33,021 bases of DNA from an uncultured Pelagibacteraceae bacterium (GTDB taxonomy: Bacteria; Pseudomonadota; Alphaproteobacteria; Pelagibacterales; Pelagibacteraceae). Under the pieces are notes generated by a model. That model saw only the letters and a program-made list of their open reading frames with translations, ran no database searches and was not told the DNA's origin. Both the position numbers and the translations under genes were made by a program. Where the stretch lies: positions 1 to 33,021 of the forward strand of contig CABYDS010000003.1 in assembly GCA_902517745.1 (NCBI GenBank), in the 5' to 3' direction. This document shows positions 15,802 through 24,193 of this stretch, piece after piece; position 1 is the stretch's first letter, and each line of letters opens with the position of its first letter.

Positions 15802-16392
15802 ATGTTGAAAAAGATAATTTTTCAATTTTTAGCTTTAAGTCTTATCTTTACTTATAGCGCTCAAAGCGCTGAAAGTGGAGGTATGCCCCAGCTTAATCCC
15901 GAGTTTTGGATATCTCAAATTTTTTGGTTAGTACTTACTTTTGGATTATTGTTTATAGTTTTATCTAATTTCATACTACCAAAGATTAGTAACAATCTTG
16001 AAACCAGAAAATCTCAAATTTTAGAGAATATTGAAACTGCAGACAAGCAAAGGGAAGAAACTGAAAAAAAAGTTAAAGAATTTGATAAAATTATCAATGA
16101 TACAAAAGTTGAGGCGAAAAACTTCTTTAATAGTGAAAGACAAAAAGTTTTGGACAAAATAAACAATAAAAGATTATCTTTAGAAAAGGATATCGAAAAA
16201 GAAATAATAAAAGCTGAAGAAGAAATAGACCAATTAAAAAAAACTTCTCAAGAGAAAGTTACTAAAATTGCAATTGAGACATCCTCCGATCTAGTTAAAC
16301 AATTAATTGGTGAAGATATAAACAAAAGTAGTCTTTCAGCCATAGTCGAAGATCTTTCTAAAAAAGAAATGGAAAAACATAATGGCATTTGA
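15802..16392 (+). CDS. F0F1 ATP synthase subunit b'
   Basis: b' pairs with b to form the peripheral stalk in organisms with two b-type genes. The 196-residue protein has a possible signal-like hydrophobic N-terminus (1-23, ending SAQSAES), the conserved MPQLNPEFWISQIFWLVLTF entry to the membrane helix (about 28-58), then a long charged helical stalk. The extra N-terminal segment is typical of alphaproteobacterial b'. It starts 3 nt after atpE and overlaps atpF by 11 nt. Deciding b' versus b rests on order and on the PQLNPEFW motif. Confidence 0.92.
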   Translation: MLKKIIFQFLALSLIFTYSAQSAESGGMPQLNPEFWISQIFWLVLTFGLLFIVLSNFILPKISNNLETRKSQILENIETADKQREETEKKVKEFDKIINDTKVEAKNFFNSERQKVLDKINNKRLSLEKDIEKEIIKAEEEIDQLKKTSQEKVTKIAIETSSDLVKQLIGEDINKSSLSAIVEDLSKKEMEKHNGI

Positions 16393-16879
16393 TGCAACAT
16401 TTTGGGTAGCTGTATCTTTTGTAATATTTTTTGGAGCCCTAATTTATTTAAAAGTTCCACAAAATGTTAATAATTTATTAAGCAAAATGATTACTGATAT
16501 CAAAAATGAGATTGATGAAAGCGAAAAACTACGAGCTGAGTCTAAAAGACTATTGGATGAGGCGCAAAAGAAGCTAGATACTGCAAAAATTGAGAGTGAA
16601 AATATTATGCAGCAGTCAAAAGATGAAGCTGAAAGATTTGTAATTGAAATGAATGACAAATTTCATAAATCAGCTGAACTCAAGAAAAGTCTAGCAGAAA
16701 CTAAAATCTCTCAAATGAAGGATAATGCCATTAAAGAAATTAAAGATACATCAATTAACATTGCTGTGGAGTCAGTGAAAAAAATTATCACAAAATCTGT
16801 TGATAAGTCTAAACTTGACAATTTGTTTAATAAAAATCTTGAAGAAACAAAGACAGAATTAAAGAAAATCAGTTCTTAA
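16382..16879 (+). CDS. atpF: F0F1 ATP synthase subunit b
   Basis: The 165-residue protein has one N-terminal membrane helix (about 4-24: FWVAVSFVIFFGALIYLKVP) and a long amphipathic, charged helix that would reach to F1. The FDATFWVAVSF opening and LLDEAQKKLDTAK segment fit subunit b. Its start lies inside the end of atpF', an 11-nt overlap suggesting coupled translation in equal amounts. The gene ends the F0 block; crtI follows after 48 nt with no visible terminator. Confidence 0.93.
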   Translation: MAFDATFWVAVSFVIFFGALIYLKVPQNVNNLLSKMITDIKNEIDESEKLRAESKRLLDEAQKKLDTAKIESENIMQQSKDEAERFVIEMNDKFHKSAELKKSLAETKISQMKDNAIKEIKDTSINIAVESVKKIITKSVDKSKLDNLFNKNLEETKTELKKISS

Positions 16880-16927
16880 ACTAAGATAGTTTATCAAATT
16901 TTATAAAAATAATGTAAATTAAGGAAT

Positions 16928-18386
16928 ATGAATTCAATTGTAATTGGATCAGGTTTTGGTGGCATAGCAGCAGCTCTTAGACTCCGGGCAAAAGGTCATA
17001 AAGTCACTTTAATTGAAAAACAAAAAGATTTAGGTGGAAGAGCGAGAGTATTTAAAAGTAATGGGTTCACTTATGATGGTGGACCAACTGTAATAACCGC
17101 TCCTTATTTAATTTATGAAATTTTTAAACTTTTTAATAAAAATCCAGATGATTACATAAAAATAAAAGATTTGGATACTTGGTACAGATTTGTTTTCGAA
17201 GATGGAAGCCATTTTGATTATTCAGCTGATGAAAAGAAAATGGAAGAGCAAATTGCAATAATTAATCATAAAGATGTCATGGGTTACAGAAATTTACTTA
17301 AATTTACAAAAAAAATATTTGATAAGGGTTATTCAGAATTATCAGATGTGCCATTTGATAAACCTTCATTTATGTTTAAGCAAATTCCTGCTTTGCTAAG
17401 TTTAAAAAGTTATAAATCTGTTTATTCTTTGGTTAGTGGTTTTATTGAAAATGAAAAACTAAGAAGGCTATTTAGTATGCACCCATTATTGGTAGGTGGG
17501 AACCCTTTTACTACAACCTCTATATATGGATTAATTTTATATTTAGAAAAAAAAATGGGGAATTCATTATTCTATGGGTGGAACAGGACAAATCATAAAA
17601 GGATTTGAGAAATTGATGTTAGAGGAAGATGTTGCAATTATTAAAGGTAAAGAAGTTAAAAACTTGCTTACAGAAAATAAAAGAGTTGTCGGGGTTGTGA
17701 CAAGTGAAGATGAGGAAATTAAAGCAGATAACGTAGTTTGTAATGCAGATCCTCCCGGTGTTTATTCCAAAATGCTAAATAATCAAAAATATAACACCTT
17801 ATTTAATTGGAAGATAAATAGAATGGAATATTCAATGGGATTGTTTGTTTATTACTTTGGAACGAAGAAAAAATATGAAAATGTTGAACATCATACTATA
17901 AAGTTTGGCGACAAATACAAAGAACACTTGGATGATATATTTGTAAATAAAAAATTAAATAACGATATAAGCTATTACCTACATAGACCTACTGCAACAG
18001 ATTCGAGTATGGCACCAAAAGATCATGATTGCTTTTATGTATTAGTGCCTGTACCTAATAATAAGTCAGGAATAGACTGGTCAGTAGAAGGTGAAAATCT
18101 AAAAAAACTTGTAATAGATAAAATGGAAAAAAGTTTATTACCTAATTTAAGAGAAAATATTGTAGATGATTTTTATTTAACTCCTGATTATTTTGAGAAT
18201 GAATTAAATACAAAATACGGCTCTGGTTTTTCAATTCAGCCCAAATTTTCTCAATCAGCATACTTTAGATTTCATAATAAATCTGAGGTTTATGATGGTT
18301 TATATTTTGTTGGAGCGGGCACTCATCCTGGAGCTGGTGTACCAGGTGTCCTATCATCCGCAAAGGTCTTAGATAAAATTTTGTAA
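16928..18386 (+). CDS. crtI: Phytoene desaturase CrtI, frameshifted
   Basis: CrtI introduces the double bonds that turn phytoene into lycopene. The first frame opens with the FAD loop VIGSGFGGIAAALRLRAKGH and DLGGRARVF, and runs to 17608. The second begins near 17574 and ends with YFVGAGTHPGAGVPGVLSSAK, the CrtI C-terminal signature. The join is a run of nine A (17547-17555): with eight, the text reads LEKKWGIHYSMGGTGQIIKGF, matching the family. The corrected protein is about 485 residues, normal for CrtI. An AAGGA (16921-16925) precedes the ATG by only 2 nt. It heads the crtI-crtB-crtY-blh unit and shares one base with the crtB start (TAATG). A base-count error is likelier than a pseudogene. 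Confidence 0.92.
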
Positions 18387-19237
18387 TGAATGAACAAAGT
18401 TATTTATCGATATATGCTAAATCTTTTAATTGGGCAGGCTTCTTTTTGCCGAAACAAGTCTACTCTGAATGTTCTAATTTGTATGATTTTTGTAGATACA
18501 TAGACAATTTAGCAGATGAAAAAGGTGATCTTGATACGAAATTAAAAAATTTTAATACTTTCAAACAAGATTTCAAATTGAAAAATGAAAATAATCAAAT
18601 AATTAAAAACATGTGGGCTTTAATAAATAAATTTGAAATATCGCTGAAAATAATTGATGATTTATTTGATGGCGTCGAGGCTGATTTAAAATCAAAAGTA
18701 GAAATCAATACTGACAAAGATCTATATGTTTATTCATATAGAGTGGCTGGAACAGTTGGATTAATGATGGCAAAAATTTTAAATGTCAAAGAAAGATCAG
18801 CACTTTTAGGGGCAATTGACTTGGGTATTGCAATGCAATTAACTAATATTTCAAGAGATGTTATTGAAGATGAAAGCAATAATAGGTTTTATATAAAAAA
18901 AAATTTTGATGAAATTAAAAGAATTCTAAAAATTGCTGACAAGTTTTATAATAATTCTTTTATATCAATTAAAAAAATTCCATTCTTTTTAAGATTTTCG
19001 ATTTTGGTTGCTAGAAGAGTATATAGACAAATTGGAAAAGAAATCTTAAAAAAAGGAAACTTAGAAAATTATAATAAATCAGGAAAAATTTATGTAAACA
19101 ATTTTAGAAAAGTCTTTCATACAGTGCTATCTATTGGTGATTTGATTAAATTATATTTTGTAAAAGAAGATAAAAAACTTACAATAAAAGAGCATGAGAT
19201 AATCATGCAAGACATTGAGTATAATGAAAGATTTTGA
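18386..19237 (+). CDS. crtB: Phytoene synthase
   Basis: CrtB condenses two geranylgeranyl diphosphates to phytoene. The 283-residue protein has both metal-binding aspartate regions of the squalene/phytoene synthase family: CRYIDNLADE (about 36-45) and AMQLTNISRDVIEDESNNRFYI (about 145-170). The conserved VAGTVGLMM stretch lies between them. It starts in the crtI stop codon (TAATG) and overlaps crtY by 14 nt if crtY begins at 19224. No crtE (GGPP synthase) is in the window, so the substrate must be supplied from elsewhere. Confidence 0.95.
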   Translation: MNEQSYLSIYAKSFNWAGFFLPKQVYSECSNLYDFCRYIDNLADEKGDLDTKLKNFNTFKQDFKLKNENNQIIKNMWALINKFEISLKIIDDLFDGVEADLKSKVEINTDKDLYVYSYRVAGTVGLMMAKILNVKERSALLGAIDLGIAMQLTNISRDVIEDESNNRFYIKKNFDEIKRILKIADKFYNNSFISIKKIPFFLRFSILVARRVYRQIGKEILKKGNLENYNKSGKIYVNNFRKVFHTVLSIGDLIKLYFVKEDKKLTIKEHEIIMQDIEYNERF

Positions 19238-20291
19238 TTACATAATTATTGGAGGCGGCTGTGCAGGCTTAACATTGGCTTACGAGTTAGAGTATCACGA
19301 TAAACTTAAAAAAAAGACTTTAGCAATTATTGAAAAAAGAGATGAATATAAAAGAGATAAAACTTGGTCATACTGGAAAACTGTACCTCACAAGTTTGAT
19401 GACTGTGTAAAAAAAAGATGGAAAGATTATACAATCAATTTTAAAGGAAATGTTGAATATAAAGATTGTAAAGAAACTCCTTATGAAAGTATTGATAGTG
19501 GACTATTCTACAAAAAGATTTTAAATAAAATCAATAAAAATCCTAATATTCAATTCTTTAAAGATATTAGTGAAGTAAATACTGAAAAAGCAATTTTATT
19601 TAACAGTTTACCAAATCTTGAAAGCAAAGATTCTAATTTATGGCAACACTTCCAAGGCGTTGAGATTGAAACTGAAAAAGATTTTTTTGATGATCAAATA
19701 ATGAATTTGATGGACTTTGATTGTGATCAAAAAAAAAGTGTACATTTTTTCTATACACTACCCTATTCAAAAAAATCAGCTTTAATCGAAACTACGTGGC
19801 TTTCAAAAATGGAAGATGGTAGTGAAAAAGATTATGATAAACAAATTACTGAATACATCGAAAACACTTTAAAATTAAAAAAATATAAAATTAATTATAA
19901 AGAAGTTGGGGCTATACCATTATTTTATCCAAAATTTAAAAACGATAAAAATATGATTAATATTGGAACTGCTGGAGGTATGACACGTTTAAGCACTGGC
20001 TATACTTTCCTAAATATTCAAGAACAGGCAGAATATATTACCCAAAACATTGATAAAATAACCCAAACTAGAACTTTCAATATAAAAAATAAGTATAAGT
20101 TTTTAGATAATGTTTTTTTGAAAGTCCTAGCTGAAAAGCCAGAGATCATGCCAAATATTTTCTTCAAAATGTTTAAAAGCAATTCAAAAACAGTAATAAA
20201 TTTTCTTTCCAATAAAAGTAATATTTTCGAGGACTTATCCATTATATTAAAGATGCCAAAATGGATTTTTATTAAAGCTGTATTTAAATAA
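19224..20291 (+). CDS. crtY: Lycopene beta-cyclase
   Basis: CrtY closes both ends of lycopene to give beta-carotene. The protein begins MKDFDYIIIGGGCAGLTLAY, a Rossmann dinucleotide motif, followed by DKTWSYW near residue 50 and, later, IGTAGGMTRLSTGYTF, both typical of CrtY-type cyclases. I prefer ATG 19224 (355 residues) over the upstream TTG at 19215, which would only add three residues. The gene overlaps the end of crtB and shares its final base with the ATG of blh. The C-terminal part (IFFKMFKSNSK...) is also family-like. Confidence 0.93.
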   Translation: MKDFDYIIIGGGCAGLTLAYELEYHDKLKKKTLAIIEKRDEYKRDKTWSYWKTVPHKFDDCVKKRWKDYTINFKGNVEYKDCKETPYESIDSGLFYKKILNKINKNPNIQFFKDISEVNTEKAILFNSLPNLESKDSNLWQHFQGVEIETEKDFFDDQIMNLMDFDCDQKKSVHFFYTLPYSKKSALIETTWLSKMEDGSEKDYDKQITEYIENTLKLKKYKINYKEVGAIPLFYPKFKNDKNMINIGTAGGMTRLSTGYTFLNIQEQAEYITQNIDKITQTRTFNIKNKYKFLDNVFLKVLAEKPEIMPNIFFKMFKSNSKTVINFLSNKSNIFEDLSIILKMPKWIFIKAVFK

Positions 20292-21353
20292 TGATCAACA
20301 AAATAAATTTTTTTCATTCTATTATTTTTTTTAATATCTGTATTTTTTTTTCTGCCTTTGAGGTATTGAGAGATAATTCGTTTATACTTTTTAGTTTTTT
20401 TTTAATTCTTACAATTGGCATCTCTCATGGTGCTCTGGATCATGAAAAAGGTAAAAAACTTTTAAAAATTTATAAAATTAAAAATACAGAAGTATTCTAT
20501 ATTACTTATATAGGTATTGCTATTTTTGTTATTTTAATCTGGATTTTAAGTCCAATATTGTTGCTTTCGCTTTTTTTTAATATTTGCAGCATATCATTTT
20601 GGCAAAGAGGATAGTGACTTTATCAAAACAAAAAATGTTAATTTTTTAGAAATTTTTTATTTTATTAAAGGATCATTAGTTATTTCAGCACCCTTGCTAT
20701 TTCATAAAACCGAGACTATCGAAATTTTTAAAATGTTAAATTTTTCAATAGACGAAAATATTGTGGCTAATAATTTTTTAATTCCTTTAGTTATATTATC
20801 GGTGCTAAGTAATTTAGTTATATATAGAGGTAATAATAATGATTTAAGATCAATTCTTTTTTTAGATAGTTTTTCAATAATTATTTTAAATTATTTTTTT
20901 AACCCTATATTGGCTTTCACTATTTATTTCTGCTTTCTTCATTCTATTAGACATTCACTAAGTTTAATTAGTGAGATAAATAAAAATTTGATGAAAGGAT
21001 TTCCTATTTTTTTACGAAAAATTATTCCACTTACAGTCATTACAGCAATAATGTATTTGATTGTTTTTTATTTTATTTCAGAAAAATTTGGTATAGATGA
21101 GAGTATTATTAAAATAATATTTGTTGGATTGGCTTCATTGACCTTTCCTCATATTTTACTTGAATTCATGGTAGAAAAAAAAATGAAAAATAAAACTATA
21201 AATCTAATTGGATGGATATTGTTTATTATATCTTCAATTGGTTTCATCATTTCAAGTGTAGGAAGTTTTTGGGCCATGTTTGGAAGCTTATTTTTTTTTA
21301 TTGCTTGTATAGTATTTTTAATTCCATTTTTTAAAAAGGATGAAAATGAGTAA
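20291..21353 (+). CDS. blh: Beta-carotene 15,15'-dioxygenase (Brp/Blh), frameshifted
   Basis: Blh splits beta-carotene into two retinals, the proteorhodopsin chromophore. It is an all-helical membrane protein with metal-binding histidines. The first frame (to 20614) has ISHGALDHEKG (H46, H51). A run of eight T (20571-20578) is one base too long; with seven, the frame continues as FLIFAAYHFGKEDSDF, giving the next His motif. The second frame then carries HSIRHSLSLI and FPHILLEFMVE. Corrected length is about 353 residues. All four His-containing motifs survive, so an intact gene with a base-count error is likely. It starts at the last base of crtY and overlaps ispH by 14 nt. Confidence 0.92.
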
Positions 21354-22290
21354 CAAAAATTTAAAAATTTATTTAGCTGCACCAAGAGGATTTTGTGCGG
21401 GAGTTGATAGAGCAATTGAGATTGTAAAAAAAAGTATAGATAAATTTGGTGCCCCTGTTTATGTGAGACACGAAATTGTTCATAACAAACATGTTGTAGA
21501 AGGGTTAAAAAAGTTAGGTGCAATATTTGTTGAAGAATTAGATGAAATCAAAGATAAGTCTAGACCAGTTATTTTCTCAGCGCATGGGGTTCCAAAATCT
21601 GTTCCAGAGGAAGCTTCTAATTTAAATATGATGTTTGTAGATGCAACATGTCCTCTAGTATCAAAAGTTCATAGAGAAGCGGAAAACTTAAATAAACAAG
21701 GACATCATATATTATTAATAGGACACAAAAACCATCCAGAAGTCATAGGAACTATGGGTCAATTACCAAAAGGTTCAATAGATTTGATTGAAAATATTGA
21801 GGATGCAAATAAGTATGAAAATATCTCAAATAAACAGCTGTCTTTCATAACTCAAACAACACTATCTGTAGATGATACCAAAGATATAATTGCAGCTCTA
21901 AAATCTAAATTCCCAGATATTAAAGAGCCCAAAAAAGACGACATATGTTATGCAACAACAAATAGGCAATCAGCAGTTAAAGAAATAGCAGATAAATGTG
22001 ATATGTTTTTTGTAATAGGAAGTAGAAATTCATCTAACTCTGTAAGATTAGTCGAGGTTGCTAAAAACTCTGGTTGCAATTCTGCTGAGTTAATACACTC
22101 AGAAAGTCCAGTGCCAATAGATAAGATTAAAGAATGTAACACAATTGGAATTTCATCAGGTGCTTCGGCGCCAGAAATACTTGTTGAAAAATTTATAGCA
22201 GAGTTAAAAAATCAATTTACAGTAAACATTAAAGAAGTTGAAATCGTAAGGGAAAATATAATTTTTAAAATTCCTGGAAAATTAAATTAA
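21340..22290 (+). CDS. ispH: 4-hydroxy-3-methylbut-2-enyl diphosphate reductase
   Basis: IspH (LytB) is the last MEP-pathway enzyme, making IPP and DMAPP through a 4Fe-4S centre. The 316-residue protein has the three cluster cysteines in PRGFCAGVDRAI, DATCPLVSKVH and DDICYATTNRQ, together with SAHGVPKSV, HPEVIGTMGQ and SSGASAPEILV. ATG 21340 overlaps blh; ATG 21346 (MSNKNLK) is an alternative start. The overlap with blh suggests co-expression with the carotenoid genes, matching its role in supplying their precursor. It shares one base with the thrB start (TAATG). Confidence 0.97.
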   Translation: MKMSNKNLKIYLAAPRGFCAGVDRAIEIVKKSIDKFGAPVYVRHEIVHNKHVVEGLKKLGAIFVEELDEIKDKSRPVIFSAHGVPKSVPEEASNLNMMFVDATCPLVSKVHREAENLNKQGHHILLIGHKNHPEVIGTMGQLPKGSIDLIENIEDANKYENISNKQLSFITQTTLSVDDTKDIIAALKSKFPDIKEPKKDDICYATTNRQSAVKEIADKCDMFFVIGSRNSSNSVRLVEVAKNSGCNSAELIHSESPVPIDKIKECNTIGISSGASAPEILVEKFIAELKNQFTVNIKEVEIVRENIIFKIPGKLN

Positions 22291-23255
22291 TGGCTGTTTA
22301 CACTAAAATTAATAATAAGCAGATAAAATTTATTGAGAAAAAATATAATATTGGGAAAATTATAAATTATTCAGGCATAAAAAAAGGTATCGAGAATACC
22401 AACTTCCTTTTGAAGACAAAGAAAAATAAATATATTTTAACTATTTACGAAAAAAGAGTTCAGAAAAAAGATCTTCCATTTTTTGTTAATCTTATGTCTG
22501 GTCTATCTAGATTAAAAGTAAAATGTCCAGTTCCTATAAAAGACAAAAAAGGCAAATATTTATTTAATTTAAAAAGTAAAAAGGCATGTATTGTCAGTTT
22601 CTTGGAAGGAAAAGATAAAGATCAACTAAATAACAAAGATTGTTTTATTGTTGGAAAAAATGCTGCACTTCTTCATAAAGCTTCAAAAAAATTGAAATTA
22701 TATAGAAAAAATTCTCTATCGATAAATTCATGGGGATCAATTCTAAATAAAATAGACAATAAAATTAATAAATTATCTAAAAACCTAAAAGATTTAATGA
22801 AAGATGATTTGAAAGATATCAAAAGAAAATGGCCTAAAAAAATGCCAAATGGAATAATTCATAGCGATCTATTTATTGATAATATTTTTTTCAATAAAGG
22901 CAAATTTCATGGATTCATAGATTTTTATTTTTCAGCTAATGATTTTCTATCTTATGAATTAGCAACCTGCATTAATGCTTTATGCTTTAAAAAGAAAAAT
23001 AAAAAATTTGTATTAGATAAAAAAAGATCTTCAAATTTATTAAAGGGCTACCAATCTGTTAGAAAATTAAGTGAAATTGAAAAAAGAAATTTAAATACAC
23101 TATGTAGAGGATCGGCTTTAAGATATCTTTTGACTAGATCTTATGATTATTTAAATACTCCCAAACAAGCTATTATTAAAATTAAAGATCCAAAGGAGTA
23201 TATAGATAAATTAAACCTTCATAGAAATTTAAGTTCATTTAAGGATTATTCATGA
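22290..23255 (+). CDS. thrB: Homoserine kinase, APH-like type
   Basis: The enzyme phosphorylates homoserine on the way to threonine. The 321-residue protein belongs to the aminoglycoside-phosphotransferase/choline-kinase fold group used by many alphaproteobacteria in place of the GHMP-type ThrB. It has MAVYTKINNKQIKFIEKKY, the GIENTNFLLKTKKNKYILT nucleotide-binding strand region, the catalytic HSDLFIDN loop (about 191-198) and the metal-binding FIDFYFS. It overlaps rnhA by 4 nt. The next enzyme, ThrC, is encoded 0.9 kb away on the opposite strand. Confidence 0.92.
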   Translation: MAVYTKINNKQIKFIEKKYNIGKIINYSGIKKGIENTNFLLKTKKNKYILTIYEKRVQKKDLPFFVNLMSGLSRLKVKCPVPIKDKKGKYLFNLKSKKACIVSFLEGKDKDQLNNKDCFIVGKNAALLHKASKKLKLYRKNSLSINSWGSILNKIDNKINKLSKNLKDLMKDDLKDIKRKWPKKMPNGIIHSDLFIDNIFFNKGKFHGFIDFYFSANDFLSYELATCINALCFKKKNKKFVLDKKRSSNLLKGYQSVRKLSEIEKRNLNTLCRGSALRYLLTRSYDYLNTPKQAIIKIKDPKEYIDKLNLHRNLSSFKDYS

Positions 23256-23677
23256 TGATTAAAATCTACACAGATGGTTCATGCATTGGAAATCCAGGAA
23301 ATGGCGGCTGGGCAGCAATCATCATTGAAAATGGAAAGAAAACTCAAATTAAAGGAAGCAAAAAAGAAACAACAAATAATCAAATGGAATTGCTTGCCCC
23401 CATTAAAGCTTTAAAAAAAATTCCAAAAGGAAGCAAGGTTCAAATATTCACTGACTCTAAATATGTAAAATCTGGAATAACTGAATGGATTCATAATTGG
23501 AAAAAAAATGGTTGGAAAACAGCTAATAAAAAAGAAGTTAAGAATAAAGAACTTTGGACTGAATTAGATAACCTATCAAATACTTTTGATATTAAATGGA
23601 GTTGGGTAAAAGCACATTCAACGGACAAACTTAATAATGAAGTTGATTTATTGGCAAGGTCCTCTGTCGCAATATAG
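23252..23677 (+). CDS. rnhA: Ribonuclease HI
   Basis: RNase HI degrades the RNA strand of RNA-DNA hybrids such as R-loops and Okazaki primers. The 141-residue protein has the catalytic tetrad context: the first Asp in IYTDGSCIGNPGNGGWAA, Glu in NNQMELLAPI, Asp in FTDSKYV, and Asp in NNEVDLLAR, with the auxiliary His in VKAHSTDK. The basic handle WIHNWKKNGWKTANKK is present. ATG 23252 overlaps the thrB stop; ATG 23255 would also serve. It ends 30 nt before the convergent peroxiredoxin gene. Confidence 0.97.
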   Translation: MMIKIYTDGSCIGNPGNGGWAAIIIENGKKTQIKGSKKETTNNQMELLAPIKALKKIPKGSKVQIFTDSKYVKSGITEWIHNWKKNGWKTANKKEVKNKELWTELDNLSNTFDIKWSWVKAHSTDKLNNEVDLLARSSVAI

Positions 23678-23707
23678 GTGCACCTTGCAACAGAACTGCC
23701 CTAATAA

Positions 23708-24193
23708 TTATAATAAATCTATAACACCTTCTGCAGAAGATAAACCGCATTGCTTAGTCTCTTTCTCAACTTGAACATTAATCACTTCTAAGTTTTCAAT
23801 AACCATTGCATAACGATTTGAACGAATACCCATTCCTTTTGAATTTCTATCTACTTCAGCACCGATGGCTTTTGTAAACAATAGATATGGATCTGATAAC
23901 ATTGTAATTTTACCAGCTGCATTGTTTGCTTCTCCCCAAGCATTCATAACAAATGGATCATTTACAGATAAACAAAATATATTATCTATTCCTTTAGCTT
24001 TTATTTTATCAGCATTAGCTACATAGCCAGGAAGATGGAGTTTTGAACAAGTTGAAGTAAAAGCGCCAGGTAATCCAAACAAAACTACTTTGCCATTTCC
24101 TAAAATATCTCTAATTTTACTAGTTTGTGGTTCACCATCTATTAGATGGAAAATTTCTATGTCTGGAATTTGATCTTTTATTTTTAATTTCAT
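23708..24193 (-). CDS. Peroxiredoxin, Prx5/AhpE-like thiol peroxidase
   Basis: The enzyme reduces hydrogen peroxide and organic peroxides with a cysteine thiol. The 161 residues match the Prx5 group: peroxidatic C49 in GLPGAFTSTCSKLHLPGY, the conserved FVMNAWG helix, and IGAEVDRNSKGMGIRSNRYAM. Further cysteines occur in NIFCLSV and KQCGLSS, the latter a possible resolving Cys. The reductant (glutaredoxin or thioredoxin) cannot be told from sequence. Its start overlaps the thrC stop by 4 nt, so it is the last gene of the long ctaC-to-prx run. Confidence 0.93.
   Translation of the reverse strand: MKLKIKDQIPDIEIFHLIDGEPQTSKIRDILGNGKVVLFGLPGAFTSTCSKLHLPGYVANADKIKAKGIDNIFCLSVNDPFVMNAWGEANNAAGKITMLSDPYLLFTKAIGAEVDRNSKGMGIRSNRYAMVIENLEVINVQVEKETKQCGLSSAEGVIDLL

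Noticed and set aside
17547-17608. Programmed ribosomal frameshifting in crtI at the A9 run
   Set aside because: Single-base problems at unrelated A/T runs in several other genes of the same window make a shared technical or slippage cause more likely, and no stimulatory structure or internal Shine-Dalgarno is obvious nearby.
20291-20614. A stand-alone 107-residue membrane protein downstream of crtY
   Set aside because: It contains the first His motif of Blh (SHGALDH), and removing one T from the T8 run joins it to the rest of Blh, so it is the N-terminal part of one gene.
23654-23688. Inverted repeat GCAAGGT...ACCTTGC, and the palindrome AGGTGCACCT, between rnhA and the peroxiredoxin gene as a bidirectional terminator
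   Set aside because: The arms are only 7 bp with a 21-nt loop, half of it is inside rnhA coding sequence, and no T-tract follows; not enough to call a terminator.
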